From Malurus cyaneus samueli (taxonomy: Eukaryota > Chordata > Aves > Passeriformes > Maluridae), in contig CM019216.1 of the NCBI GenBank assembly GCA_009741485.1, forward strand, positions 50,111,792 through 50,175,791: a stretch of DNA of 64,000 bases, read 5' to 3'. Both the position numbers and the translations under genes were made by a program. The notes under the pieces are model-generated. The model was not told the DNA's origin. It did no database searches and saw nothing but the letters and a program-made list of their open reading frames with translations. Position 1 is the stretch's first letter. Every line of letters starts with the position of its first letter. Of this stretch, positions 1 through 13,272 are shown one piece after another.

Positions 1-3000
1 TTGGATTCAGGGAGCTGTCTGAAAGATGATCCTTCCTTTTTTCATACTCAGAGAGTGAAGTTTGAAATAAATCTTTTTAAGGGCAGTGCCAATCATCAAA
101 GGTGAGTAGTATCCACTGCTGTGATAGCAACCAGATATAACATACACAGTGCCCATGCACTGTAAGGTAAGGAATTTATTTTTTAAAAGTCTCCATTAAA
201 TTGAAAAGTGTAGAGAAAGCAACAAAAAAAGAAGAGATCTCTTTTTGCTAGTAAGGTCAAGTATATATTCTGAAAAGGTACAAAAGGTAATTAAATTAAT
301 TAGGTGACTAACATGGACATGAAGAAGATAATTTTTCAGTAGAAATAGGTTCTTTTCACATTTTATTTCATGGGTATGTGTGGATGCTTACTCTGTGTTC
401 TGCATGTGTATTCGGTATGATCACATTGGATATAATTTTATAGCTTGACTTAATGTATTTGTTCACCAAGCTTGTGAGTGTTGTATTACTTTTTAGGTGC
501 CTCTGATATTTTCAAAACACTAAAATAAAGTGTATATAGAACAATACTCTCACATGGTTTTCATGCTCACTTTGTTGGGCAGGATATTCTGTAGCCAAAG
601 GTAAAGAAATTTCTGACATTTCGCAAGGTGAATTTGTGAGGGGAATAGGAGGCTTTCTTTGAAATATGTGACTTTCACTTATATCCACATAGCACTTTCT
701 GTAAAAAAAAAAAAAAATTGCAAAACATCTACATGATTAAGTGTCTAAAGTCGGCAGCCGTGAGAACATTTAATCTCAATAGAACTTTCCCCTACCTGTG
801 TGAATTCAAATTCATGTTGTATTAATCACGCTCCCTATGTTAACATGCCTCATGGAACTGCAATGTTTTTTGATGATGAATCCTTCAAATGGGACTCGGT
901 ATATGACTGTCATAGAGCTTATGCCAGTGTAAGATTGATGTTGATTCTTCCAGCACATGTAACCCTTGGGCAGTAGACTTGCCCTCTTTTTTTGACAGTT
1001 ACTAATTCATCCAAAGCAAATTTTCTCCATCATTCTGCCTTTAAAGCAGAGGTAACTCATGAATATAAGGGTCCTTTTTTTTTTTTTCCCATATAAGATA
1101 CAGTATATAAATTAATAATTGGTAGAAAATATATTGCCTCAAGTCTGTAAATGTAAGGCATTGTACCTTTAGGAACAGATAATAAGAAGTGGGAGCCTAT
1201 ATAGTCTGCTGTAGAATAATGTATTTTTTCTAATCAGGATAATATATGGAGAATACATTTTTTAATATTTTTTGTTTAAGGGGAAAAAATGATGAAATAA
1301 TGTTAAAAATAGCACACGTGATTGGAGAAACCACAACATTCATAGAGCTGCATTATCCTTGCAAAAGCGAAAGGATTTTTTTGTCACCTCCCATTAAGGC
1401 AAATTGAAGTTGAAAGAATAAATTCTCTTATGGAGGACTTATAAAGCTATGCCATTTCTGCTTTCTCAGTCTTAGGCACAAGTTAACATGTTTTCTGTCT
1501 TTCCTTTGCTCCCCAATTTCATTAGCTTGATTGCTCATCTTTCCTTCAGCCTTCTAAGAGGAAATGTAGGGTATTTTTCATAGAAAATCATATCTAAGAA
1601 AGATAAAGACTTGGAACTTAAAGAAAAAAAAATTACCTGAAAAGAATTTCAGAAAGGACTTTTTCTTTAAGATCATTTGAAATGAACTTGGTTTTTTTCT
1701 TACCCTTTAAAACAGCAGCACATTTTTTGCAGCTTTCAGAGATGAGTGCATATCAAGTTTTATTTTCACAGTGTGCATGTGATACATTATGTGTGCGTGT
1801 GTCTGCGCACGAGTGGTGCTCCTATATATGAGCACATTGCCTCAAGTAATAATCATCTGTGGATTACCATGATGGTGATAACAAGTGCAGAATTGCTTTC
1901 ATGGGTACAATAAAGAATGGCATGATAGATTTTTATCTACACTGGTTTTTTAAAAAAGATCTGTCTTAAAGCATATTTGTTAATTAAGTGCTGTCTGTAC
2001 TATTCTGAAATATCTTTGTTCCTTGAGTAAAACGGTATTAAAATTCAGGTTTTGTGTGATACATACATACATTTAGTTAGTGTTAACTAGCATTCATTTC
2101 AATTAAGATCAAACACAAGTTTCTTTCTCTAAAAGAAAGCATAGGTATTTTTCAAAACTATGTCAGTTTGTCATGGATAAGGTTAAGCAGAAGGCTGCAA
2201 AACTAGCAAGCCAGGAAAGTGGCCATGAATTTAATCATGAGAAAGCATTGGCTCCAGAGGCAAAGTAATTCAAAATATGGTTTTTACTGACTGAAAAGAG
2301 ACAAGGAATCACAGGGTTCTGATTCACTGTTTTGTTTTTCTCTTTATCTGAAAAATGAAAGGAGTTGCTGGGCTTTTTTTTCTGTGATTAGTGTTGGTGA
2401 ATTGTAGTACACAGAGACAAGTTTATACACCTCTATATCTTTTTTTAATACTCAAATGTTTATTCTTACTGCTTTTATTTTGATATGTGATCCTTGGAGG
2501 TCTCCATGATACGCAGCAAAATACTAAATAAGAATATATTATTGTTGCATTTCTTATATCAAATGACAAGCCACCTCCAAAGAGCACATATTTGAGCTTT
2601 GCAAATCCTTGCATTTCTCTTAGAAAAGAATGTTGGTTTTTTTTTTCAAAATATTGATACATTTACATTTTTTTCATTCAAAATCTCCCACTTAGTAACA
2701 GTGGCAGTTATTAAAAGCAGTATATCCATCCTGTCAGAATAATTTTGCCCAACAGATATTCCAGTTACACAGCTCCTTCATGCTTGAAGCATTATGATGT
2801 ATTTCAGTTTCGTAAAGGATCCCAAAGTGCTTCTTATGTCATACTTTGCTTTGAATTACTAGTGCAGCCATCATTCTGGTACAATAATGTCAATAATAAT
2901 TTTGCAAACCATTTAAGTAGAAGGAGATAGGAAAATAACCTTTGGCTGGCTAGAAGTGAAAGGAGTTTTTTTCCATTTTCTGTTGTGGCAAAGATTAGAA

Positions 3001-3129
3001 ATAATATTCCTGGGCTGTTTTGCTTGGTGCTTTACAAACATGGAAACAAAAGAAAGCCTGAAATCAAGAATTGTTCCAGTCTGACTGTTGTGCTAACAAC
3101 AGTTGGTTGTACCACTTGATGGCACTTGG

Positions 3130-3225
3130 AGATGTATTTTAGTGATGAACAATATGGGCTGGGTTAATGGTTTGACTCAATTATCTTCAAGTTCTTTTTC
3201 AACCTTAATGCTTCTGTGATTCTAA
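3130..3225 (+). mobile_element. CR1 LINE 3'-end fragment
   Basis: The segment follows the 3' end of avian CR1 elements: a TTAGTGATGAAC-like stretch, then GGGTTAATGGTTTGACTC, then a TCTTTTTCAACCTTAATG stretch and a terminal CTGTGATTCTA. Only about the last 95 bases of the element are recognisable and they are diverged, so this is an old, 5'-truncated copy in the same sense as LAMA2. Confidence 0.65.
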
Positions 3226-6200
3226 CAAAGACATAGAATTTAACTATTTCTTGTACTACATACACTGTTTAAGCTTTTTTCAGTGGGAAATAAACATTTT
3301 TGGAGGTATCCATGGATTTTTATTTCAAGATCATCAGTGAGATGTCCTCAGCAATATCACATGCAAATATTGAATAGTCCTAAATGCCACTGAAAAGCTG
3401 AGGAAAGTGTTTTCAAGAAGACCAGCTTTTAATTTGGACCTGAACAGTTGCTCTTGTTTTATAGTCCTGCATTTTTATTTTTGTTTTTAATAATCCTTGA
3501 TGCTGGGATTTTGTTGCCATAGAAATATGAGATTTTAGTTTTGCAAAATTATGCAAATTCTTTTTCTTGTTAAAATATTCATGAAGGAGTACAGTCAGAG
3601 AAGGGAGGGGATGGGTCGGTTCTTGTGTTTTAATGGAACTGGACTTTGACATAAATGTTGTAATTAGTCATTCATTCTAATATTACAGGAAGGCATTTAT
3701 TGATACTACTACTGTAATTACAGTTTGCTTCTTTGGAACCACAGACCATGGAATGGGAGACTAACATTTAATCAGTAAAATTAAAAATTACTTTCAATTA
3801 TGAGGTTGTTGGCAGCTACAAGACCAGAAGTAAACAGTTTTTATTTAGATACATTTGATGAGGATATGTTACTTAGAAACATGTCTCAGACTTGATGCTC
3901 AAATAGTGAATTTGATTTCAATATCACTACTAGTCTGAAACATCTTCACAGTTAAATAAAAAGCAGTATTTTTACTCAGGCTTACACCATTTAGCCACTC
4001 TGGCCTGCTAAATTGGTGCTTATAGAAATCAGAGCAGCTGTTGCAGCAGCTGTTGCGTTTGTATTAGCTGGTTTGTTAGGTTTGTTTTTGTTTTTTTTTT
4101 TTTCTTTCAGTTTAACTGTATTCAGTCAGGGGAAAATGTCTGCAACTGTGATGACACTAAAGGTTAATTTATTTATGTTTCTTTAAATATCCTTCTATGA
4201 TGTGTACTTGATATACTATGCTACAGTGTCACAGCTTCTGGTGTATTTTTGCCAGATTGGTAGATTTACAATGACTGAGAGTTACCTGCAGTAATAGACG
4301 TGGGCAATATTGTACATGAATTAGGTTATCACATCACTACTGGAAGAATATGCCCCTGTTTTGTGTTTTTGAATCCTTGATTTAGTTACAGCAGCTTGGG
4401 GAACAAAGGGTTCAAAGGCACAGTCAAGATTTAATGGACAGTAAAGACCGAATCAAAACGTGAGTAACCATACTAAGGTTATGTGCTTTGCTTATTGTGG
4501 TTAAGTAACTGTTACAAAATAATCACATATTCTAAATTTTGTAACAGCTTATCATTAGAAAAGTTGATTTTGGACTTCAGGAATGGTTGACCAGAGAATT
4601 CCATTTCTCTTCTTCAGTGAGAGGAAATGAGGGCTGGGAAGTACGGTAGAGATTTGAGAATTTCTAGAGTACATGTCTATATGCATGAATACATTTCAGG
4701 AGACAGCATATAATCTTACTGTGCAAATTTTGCAGTCAGTCACTGATTGCAATAATTTTTTCAGTGCTGAGTTCAGAAGGAACAACTACTTAATGTAAGT
4801 AGGAGTGGCAGCAGAGGGCTCACAGGAGAGCTGATGTTATTCAGTTCCCATCTTCCTTAGGAACTCAGATTTATTCCATTTTTCATTTTAGAGTTCATGA
4901 TATAATTGGATGTTTCAACATTATATATTGAACACAATGAACAGTTTTTTTTTTATTTAGACATCCAGATAATACAGTCTAATTCATCCTAGGAGGAAGA
5001 GAGCTAAAGTTATGAACTTTAATACAGTATCTCAGTAACAGTGAGGCTAGGCTGAGTTTTTGGATATAATTTTGAAAAATATAAGAAGCTTCTTATTGAT
5101 TCTTTTAAAGTATTTTCCATTAAAATGTTTCTTATAATAGCAGATATATGGAATTAAAGGAATTAATGTGTGTGACAAACTATTTTAAATATGAACGGCC
5201 TGGAAATAGGCATCAGATTGTCATGTTCAGGATGGCAGACATTATCAACCACTATATGGAAATTATGACTTGAACTTCTGGAACAAGATGCAAAAGGCAC
5301 CAGGACAAAAAATTTAAAAAGTTTGAAGTTGTCTGATTGCAATTGATCTACTGATATTGTAGGAAAAGGAAGTGATACTTTTAAGGATGATTAAGGAGAT
5401 GCTCACTAGATTTTAGTGTTTTTCTCTGTTGGTGTTCTTTCTTCACTCATATTTCCAATGTGTTTAACACACAGTATTTCTCTGATAGGTGCAAGGTATT
5501 CTTTCTATGGCTGAGTGATCAGATGCTGTGAAAGACTTTGCTTAGTTAGGACTGATGTGTTCTTGAAAGGGTCCCAGTTGCTTGGGTATTGAGCATAAAA
5601 TCAGGGAGAGACATGGTCAAGGTACATAAGAAATACAATTTAGCAGAGTTTTTGTTGCTCCTTATGGGTTGTGCTGGCTCTTTGAACAGGTTTTATTTGT
5701 CCTCTTCAGCAAAAAGCATTCACCTGGGGGAAGAAAGGAAACCCACTGATTTGATGATTCTTTCCATTGCTGGGAAGTTTTTAAATATTAAGATGTTGTT
5801 ACATTGTCCAATGTATAAAGAAAGAATGTCTCATATGAGGTTTTAAGCACTTTTTAGGGTTTTTTTTTAGTTACAGAAGCGTCATTCAAGGCATAGCAAA
5901 TAGATGTGTATATAAGATAAAAAACAATGGCATGCTTTATCTTCTGCTCTTTGATTTCTTAACATATAGTTTAGACATCACAGAACATTGTGTGATCAAA
6001 TAAGTGCCTACATTGAATAAAACGCCTTTATCTTTTACTCAACTCTGCCTTAATGTAGGATCAGCAGAGGAAATACCAAAAGTTAAAGAGCCTGTATCAT
6101 AGCATTCTGGTTAAGGTTCCAGGTAAGAATGTCTTGGAAACATTCTTGGCTGTCAGAGTGCTCCGTTTCAAGAAACTGAAGATGACAGTGAATGGTTTGA

Positions 6201-7947
6201 AATTCTGTCTTCTCTTTGAATGGTTCAGTATTGTAGACAAATGCTTATGGAAAGCAATTGAACCAACCACTGATAAGTAATCAGGATACTTTATGTAAAC
6301 TTACTCCCTCATTTGGTCTACTTCTCTGGAAGCAGTATTTTGAAAAAGTGAAATTAGGTAGAATGTAGCATCAAATTTTACACAAGAATTTTGAGTGTAC
6401 TGAAGCAGGAAAACTAGGATTGTGAACTAGCTGGCATAGAGTTGAGGGAACTCTAGATAGCGGAGAGCTTGGGGAAAGAATCCATTCTTTCAGGGGAAAA
6501 GTTTAACTTCCCTATAAAGAAAACTCTGACTTTTTTGAGGCTAGCCAGAACTATACTGTCATTCAAATAGAACATGATTATTCTGCTCCCTGCTTTATCT
6601 GAAATATTGCTGTAATGCCTCAGAAGAGCTTTTATATCCTATCTAAATTCAATCTGTCTAAGAGAGGAGAGTCTATTTAATCTCTAATTGGATCTGGAGT
6701 ACAACTAGCACATGCAATCTTTACTGAGAGCTATTACTAAATGAAGAAAGGTTTGATGTCTTCTTGGTGATGGTTCTATTGGAATTCCTTTCTAGTCCCT
6801 GCCTTCCCTCACACTACGACTAGCACAAAGACTGGATCAGCAAAATCCAATTAAATATCATAAATTTACAGCTGGTATTTTTTCATAAAGAAGATAATAA
6901 TCCAGATGAGAGTTGAATTAGCAGTGAAGTATTTCCTTCAACATAAATAAATTAAGTTAAAAAAAGAAGCCCTTGGTCCACTCCCTTCTGCACCGAGTGG
7001 GCTGCTAGAAGGACACGTGCCCTTAGCCATCAGTTAAGGTGGTACATTGTTCAGTCACTTGTCAAACCATATCACAGCTGCTTAGGTGCCAGTGAATTAT
7101 GGGCTATCTTTGCCACCACTAATAAACCAGGAAAAACCTTACTTTATTCAAAGGATTTCCTTCACGTGGTTAGTGCTGATGTTCTGGTGGCAGATATCTC
7201 TATATTTGCTGAAATCCATGTCATAGAATAAATGTGTTCCTAGAGAGTTTGTGAAGGTGAATGAGTTCAAATCAACTTCAATCTTTTATAGCTGCTCTGT
7301 TTCATGGAAATTCAAGAAGGCTAGCAGAGAATGTTGAACTATATGTTATGATTCCATTACCTTCAAGCATATTATCTAGTGGTAGATAGTGCCATAGGAA
7401 TGTGACAGAGCTACGGAAGACTGAGTGAATATCTGTAATTTCTCATAATTATGGCAGCAAGCAAAAAATATTCACAGGATATAGCAGGAAATAAATGGGG
7501 TGGTTGTTTATTTTGCAGATGTCTTCCAGAATAAGAAAACATTTTCATCTCTTAGAACCTTAAGTTACTATCAGCAACTTGCTGTTAGACACCTTGATTT
7601 TATGTCCAGCAGTATATGTTAACATTCCTCACAGAAGTGTTCTGCCCATTAATGTTTGTAGCTTTTGCTTTTTTTTTTTTCCATTTTTAATTTTTTTCTG
7701 GTAGCATTTATTGATTTTGTATAGTTCTGATTGTATGACTATGTATATAATTATGTAATAGCAAGCAGGATTCATGTTTTTCCAAATCCTTTTACTTTTC
7801 TATAGATGTATCATAGCTATATTGGTCTAACAAAAATATTAACTCTTTTTGTAATGCTTGTTTCTCTAATAAGTCAGTGACTATTTCTGCTACAACCACT
7901 AAGAGTGAAGAGAGAAAAGATAGTTCAACTTGTTGAGTTTGTTGATG

Positions 7948-8035
7948 CTTAAGGATGTGATTTGCTGGTGGACTTGGCAGTGCTGGATTAATGGTTGGAC
8001 TTGAGGATCTTAGAGTTTTTTCCAACATAAATGAG
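7948..8035 (+). mobile_element. CR1 LINE 3'-end fragment
   Basis: This piece contains the CR1 tail sequence GGTGGACTTGGCAGTGCTGG followed by ATTAATGGTTGGACTTGAGG and a TTTTTCCAACATAAATGA stretch. It matches the last 90 or so bases of avian CR1 but ends before a clear terminal octamer repeat. It is heavily 5'-truncated, in the same sense as the gene, and has no coding potential. Confidence 0.75.
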
Positions 8036-10832
8036 TCTTCTTTGATGCCTTTTATTTCACTGTTTTTGAAAGTCTGGTGTTGTATGAGTGTTGATATAAA
8101 TCTAGTTTAATGCAGTAATATAATTTTGGTTTTGAAGGTGTTACATTCTCTTGGATTAGACCTGACATCCAAGCCTTTCTGAGCTAAATCCATTGTTGTA
8201 TAGATTTTGCTACCAAATCTCTGAGCAAGGTTTATGTATTTTATTTCAATAATGCACTTAGTGCTTCATTATTTATTCATTTGTGAAATTTTACATCTTC
8301 CACGTTGCTTTTAAAATAAAAATGCAAAGTGGAATGATTTGAAAGTTATCCCTTGGTGGGGTCACTGAGCAGCCACTCTCCTCTAACTCTACGAAGGACT
8401 TCTATACAGCCAAATCAGATGCCCCAGTTCATATTTTGGTGCTTTAATTACAAACTGAGTCTCTTCTTAACTGACAGAAGAGCATTTTATGCTTAATGAG
8501 ATAAGGGATTTTAATCAGCACCCTGTTTAATGGAGATAGCTCCTAATCTTCTGAAGTTACATTGGCAGATGTTCAGAAGAAGTGAGGCAGCCCCCAATGT
8601 AGTGGACTGAGTGCTAAACATTTACAGGGGATGTTACAAGAGGCATTGGAGAGGGAGAGTGTGAGTCTTCATGCAGTAATTCAAGAATAAAACGGAATAT
8701 AAATTTGTATGAGAAGGAGCTATTCTCCAAAGGAGAGATCCTGACAGCTTGCCTTGGGAAAGCATTGGCAGCAGATTGACTAAGTGCGGGAAGAGAAAGA
8801 CTTATGATTTCCATGCAATATGATTTCCATACAAATAGATGCAAGATTTCCTCATCTATGGCCTTGCTAATATTTGTAGAAATGCAGTTTGTTTTCAGTG
8901 CTCTCAATGTGGTGTACTATCACTTGTCTTGGTTTAAAAGTAATTTTAATGTGACAGGCATATAACATCAAAGCATGTTTTACACAAGGTAATGCTGTGT
9001 GCTTCCTCCTACCCTCCAGCTCTCTTGCTGTTGAGCATGGGCATTTGTTCACAGGAAAGGAGCCATCTTTTCTGCTTCAGTTTTGGTTGACCCTCTGTCA
9101 AGATGTTGTAAGAACGTCTTGTCTGCTCTCTGGTTTTATCCTTAAGAACGTGGATCATAATCATAGAGTATAATTAACTATGACGGACTGAAAAAGCCCA
9201 AAAACTATCTGCCAGAAACTTGCTGGATTAGAACTAGAATAGCTGTGATTTCTCTCCCCTATACTTGTTATTTCTTTGGGAATCTGTGGTTTTTCTTGAA
9301 CATGTAGATTCTGCCTCCTAAGCGGGGGAGAAATATTTGATGTATTACTCTAAAAACAGGTGGGAGAGACAATGGAAATTCTGTGGAACTTCCTTGACGT
9401 TTTTAGACAGCTATTTTTGTCTCAACAGTACATGCCTTTGTCACCATCAAGGCAAACTTTTATGCCCTGTTCTCTTTGGTGTTGATGGCCTCAGATAACA
9501 ATCCTTAAAGCAGAACTCTGAATCTTTGTGTGATAGAGAAAAAGAAGTGAAAACAGAGGGATCTCACAGGTGCCAAATTTCTATATTGCCCTTGTATTTA
9601 AAATTCTGTGAAAAGTACTTTTTGTTCGAGATGAGACATGCAGCACATGGATTGACCTCTGAATTCCTTTGCCTGTGAATGAATTTATATTTTAAATATG
9701 CAGAGGAAGGAAATTGCCATTGTAAACAATGGCGGAAGGAAGTAGTACTTTCTGTTTTATGTAAGTTTCAGGTCTTTTCTAATCCATATTGGTATTATAC
9801 AGCATAGAAGGTAAATACATATTCTGAACTGTGAGGTATTCTCTATGAAAAGTGCCATTTGGGGACCTTGTCTTCAGTGTGTGATCCTGTTTGTCATATG
9901 CGACTCTTTCTAGCTGCAGCAGTGAAACTCAAACTGTTGTGGCTACCAGAGATCTCAAGAGACTTCTTAGTCATATTTCAACTTTTAGGCATCATACACA
10001 GAGTATCTCTGATATGGTGAACTGCTGCTAATTAATTAATTACTTCAATAGTATTTTCAAGTAATTTTATACTATTTTGACCATCCTTACAATCAGCTTT
10101 CTGTATAGTCAAGCTCAATCTTCTTCATGCCTTCACTGTAGCTGCAACAGATTAATAGAAATGGCCATTTCATTTTTCAAGGCTTTTATGTTTTGGTAAA
10201 CTATTTTCCTGTTCCCTTTGAGCATTCTCATTTTTGGACTAAGCAACCCCACCCCTTTTCTCTTGTTTTTCCTGTTGGTTATATTTTAGGAGCTCCTAAT
10301 CCAGTCTAGCTGCTTTCTCTAAATTATCACCTTTCCTTTAGGGTTCGTATTTATTTTTTTTCCCTGCTTTATGAACTATCAGTTCCTATGTAGGATTTTT
10401 GTATTCTAAGGTAAAGGTTATGTAGCTGGGAACAGTAAAACCTGCCTTGGTACATAATTTTTATGGGTTGCCTGAATTGGCCTAATCTTTGTTTTCCCAT
10501 TATTTTCACTTTCTTGAATCTTTGTTGTTAGTCTGAACTTGAAATAGAAATGATAAAATTCTGCAAAAGTTACTCTCCTAAAATATTTGTCTGCAGGTGA
10601 AAGCAATTCTGGGTGCTTCTCGCAGCATTTCAGATACCTAAATTTTCTACATTTCTCTTGCAGTTAAAACCCAGTGCTTAGACTTGACCACAGGCAAAAC
10701 AAAAATGCTGTAAAGGCTGTCTCTAAGGAAAAAAATGTCTTTTCGTGTTGCTATGGTCGAGGCGTAAAGTGGTTGCATTGGTTTGGACCAGCAGGTTTGG
10801 ACACTGTGTAGTTAAACATGTGATGCCATGGT

Positions 10833-11332
10833 TTGCTGATGGCACTAAATTAGGAGTTGGAGATTCCATCAAGGGTAGAGAAGCCTTACAGAGAGTTCTG
10901 GACAGGCTGGAAAGCTGGGCCATCATTAGCAAAATTTAACAAAAGCAAGTGCTGGCTTCTGTCCCTGGGATCAAATAATCCTGCTTATACCACACAAATT
11001 GTGAGGTGAGAGGCTGGAGAGCAGCGCTGTGGAAAGAGATCAGGAGGTCCTGGTCAAGAGTTGAACATGAGCCAGCAGTGCCCTGGCCACCAGGAGGGCC
11101 AAACATGTCCTGGGGGGCGTCAGGGACAGCATTGGCAGCCGGGCAAGGGAGGGGATTGTCCCGCTCTGCTCTGACCTGGGTCAGCCTCGCCTTAAATATT
11201 GTGTGTACTCATTGGGCGCCTCAAGGACATCAGACTATTAAAATATGTCGAGGGTAAGGTGACCAAGTTAGTATCAGTGCCTTCTAACTTGAGATACTCT
11301 ATGATTCTATGATCCTGCAATTCTGTGATCCA
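10833..11332 (+). mobile_element. CR1 LINE fragment with internal deletion
   Basis: A 5'-truncated CR1 in the sense of LAMA2. It opens at the reverse-transcriptase active-site region, where the frame reads FADGTKLGVGDS (the family motif is FADDTKLG), so one catalytic Asp is replaced by Gly. It continues through the REALQRVLDRLESWAI segment and the stretch containing GGGGATTGTCCCGCTCTGCT. It then jumps from about 11245 directly to the terminal CTATGATTCTATGATCCTGC repeats, skipping several hundred bases found in the copy at 27.1-28.9 kb. Stops and frame changes make it non-functional. Confidence 0.85.
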
Positions 11333-12092
11333 AGATTCACATTATAAATTTTCTGGCTTTAACCTAACAATTAGCTGTACAGCTTCAGATGCAGGGTTTT
11401 TATATACCTTTATCAATAATTCAGAATGGGTTGATTTCCATGCCTTAAATGCTGGAACTTTTTTTTCACCTCTCAAATGAGATTCATCATAAAATAATGA
11501 AAATGTTGATTTTTTCAGTGCTTTCTGTTGCTGTGTGCAAAACCATCCAGTATGATGAACAAATTTGTCCTTGATAATAAACAGATTATTCTCTTTGTAA
11601 AAGACTCACAAATTTGCTCTATGCTCAGCAGTATGCACTGGAAGGGCAGAGGAATCCCTGTGATTTTAACATTCTCAGAGAGGAAGCTCACATTGCAATG
11701 AAGTATGAGACAGACACATTTAAAACCCGAAATGTAGCTCTTGCAGGATTTCATTTGTTTTACTGATGCTGCTTCCCATCAATTAACAGAAAACACTATT
11801 TCTGTGCTGAACTCTTATCATTCAAGTCTGCTGCTTTTGATTTGCATCATACTACATTCCATTTTTAATGGAATAGTTTGTGTCATGTGCCATGATTCTG
11901 GGGGCTGAAAGAGCATAGAAGAAATACATTGCCGTGACACAAGAGCCTGGTCATTGACTTCTCACATCGTAGTCTGGGTCAAACTGAGCAAAAGGGCTGA
12001 AACGTTCTTTTAAAGTAAATTTATTTGACTCCATGAGGGAAAATTCTTACTTTATTTTAGGTTACAGTTCATTCTAGGACAAACAACACAGC

Positions 12093-12109
12093 TTTTTTTT
12101 TTTTTTTTT
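12093..12109 (+). repeat. poly-T tract (T17)
   Basis: An uninterrupted run of 17 T in the intron, about 450 bp before the first visible exon. No LINE or SINE body adjoins it. Confidence 0.9.
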
Positions 12110-12471
12110 CTATTTTGGTAGTTTGCTCCATCAGTGAAACTGAAGTTATTGAATTTTCTATAGGTTGCTAAGGCTGCTGATACAGAGGCCAGCCCAGATG
12201 AGGATCATATAACTGAAACAAGTACACTGAAAATCTAATGTCAGTATCTAGTGGAAATTTCCACAGATTTCATATCTGTTTCTGATTTCTCTGTTAGGCT
12301 GTGTGTTTAAGGAATTTGCAGCCTTCGACAGGCATAGAAGAAAAATCTCTAGGTGTGATTTCTAGACAGTTAAGTAAGGAGTGGTGGTCTGTACAGCCAT
12401 AATCCCCAGGGATCTTCATATGGTTTTGTCACACTAGAAATCTGCTATGCTCGAGAAAACTGCACACTCCC

Positions 12472-12493
12472 ACCCCCCCTCCCCCCCCCCCCC
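12472..12493 (+). repeat. C-rich tract near splice acceptor
   Basis: A nearly pure C run broken by one T, preceded by CCCA, ending 65 nt before the acceptor of the exon at 12559. The complementary strand has enough G-runs to form a G-quadruplex. Confidence 0.9.
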
Positions 12494-12558
12494 GCCAGTG
12501 GTTAAGGCCCTTTTTCTTGTATTTAATAGTATTTTTGTAATGTTGTTTTACTTCCCAG

Positions 12559-12669
12559 GTAGCAGCTGCTGGAGGACATCTGAAATTTACAGTCTCCTAT
12601 GATATCACAGAAGAGGAAGAAGAAGAAGAAACAGCTAAATTGATGGTTCAATCTGATGTCATCATAGAG
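12559..12669 (+). CDS. LAMA2: LAMA2 exon: L4a domain, part 1
   Basis: Acceptor ttttacttcccag and donor gtaaag bound 111 nt, phase 0 at both ends, encoding 37 residues. The frame reads VAAAGGHLKFTVSYDI, then a run of seven Glu, and ends in VQSDVIIE. This is the GG-x-L-x-F-T-x-S-Y-D strand of laminin IV type A domain 1, and the acidic run occurs at the same place in mammalian LAMA2 but is shorter there. The L4a globule interrupts an LE module in the alpha-2 short arm. The exon that should precede it is not in the window. A C-tract lies 65 nt upstream and a GAAA repeat 24 nt downstream. Assignment to LAMA2 rather than LAMA1 rests on the Glu run and on the downstream exons. Confidence 0.93.
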
Positions 12670-13272
12670 GTAAAGCAATTGTATTTTCAGCCCAAGAAAG
12701 AAAGAAAGAAAGAAAGAAAGAAAAAGAAAGAAAAAGAAAGAAAGAAAGTGGCGTGCTTCTTCAGATGTTCAGTGTGAATCTGTTGAGGACACGAAACAGA
12801 AGGGTGCACATACTTTCAGTAATATCTGGTGTCAGAAAATGGACACACTTCCAGAGAACTAAAAGATTAAATATCTCAAGGAGTCTGGTGTTTTTGCAAT
12901 AGCTCAGAAAGCTGTAATACTTCTTGTTCATTGGGAGGAATGAAGAAATAAAACAATTGGTCATTTGAGATAAACTTTGACATTCTTTCAGCAGATTTGT
13001 TCTGGTGCACCTTAGCATTGTATGAATTTACTTTTGCCTATGCAGAGCCATGACACCATGACACTAGCTTTTATCTGAACAACCCAAACTTTCTTTTCCA
13101 CTGCTTTTCAGTTCTATCAGGAAAGGCCATTTCAGGTTTATGAAAAGTGAATATTATTCCTGATATTTGTTATTCTTGTAAAATACATCATTCAATAAAT
13201 CATGTACCCCAATGGGCTTTTTTCCATGACGTTTTTCATATTTAAATCTCTCTCTTTCATGGCCCTCTCTAG
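12670..13272 (+). other. LAMA2 intron, 603 bp
   Basis: The shortest intron in the window. It contains the GAAA microsatellite at its 5' end and otherwise unremarkable AT-rich sequence. It ends in a pyrimidine-rich ctctctttcatggccctctctag acceptor region. Confidence 0.9.
12694..12748 (+). repeat. (GAAA)n microsatellite
   Basis: Imperfect GAAA repeat, pure purine for about 55 nt, starting 24 nt after the donor of the preceding exon. Confidence 0.95.

Larger units (their letters stand above)
1..12558 (+). other. LAMA2 intron (3' part), upstream of first visible exon
   Basis: No exon was found in this stretch. The first recognisable LAMA2 exon (12559) starts in phase 0 in the middle of the L4a domain, so the preceding exon, which should encode the Tyr/Trp-rich start of L4a, must lie left of the window or has been missed. 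The stretch is AT-rich with poly-T runs, a TG-rich patch near 1775-1815 and three CR1 pieces (listed separately). ORFs here are short and show no recognisable domain. Confidence 0.75.

Noticed and set aside
1770..1815. TG-rich alternating purine-pyrimidine stretch with possible Z-DNA character
   Set aside because: Short and interrupted; common in vertebrate introns.
4111..4162. Mini-exon-like segment with strong T-rich acceptor and aag|gt donor, reading FNCIQSGENVCNCDDTK
   Set aside because: Cysteine spacing does not fit an LE module, the phase does not connect to the exon at 12559, and the expected preceding L4a sequence is absent.
12164..12237. Short open stretch after a ttttctatag acceptor-like site, reading VAKAADTEASPDEDHITETS and on to a stop
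   Set aside because: No donor before the stop and no match to any LAMA2 region; probably chance.
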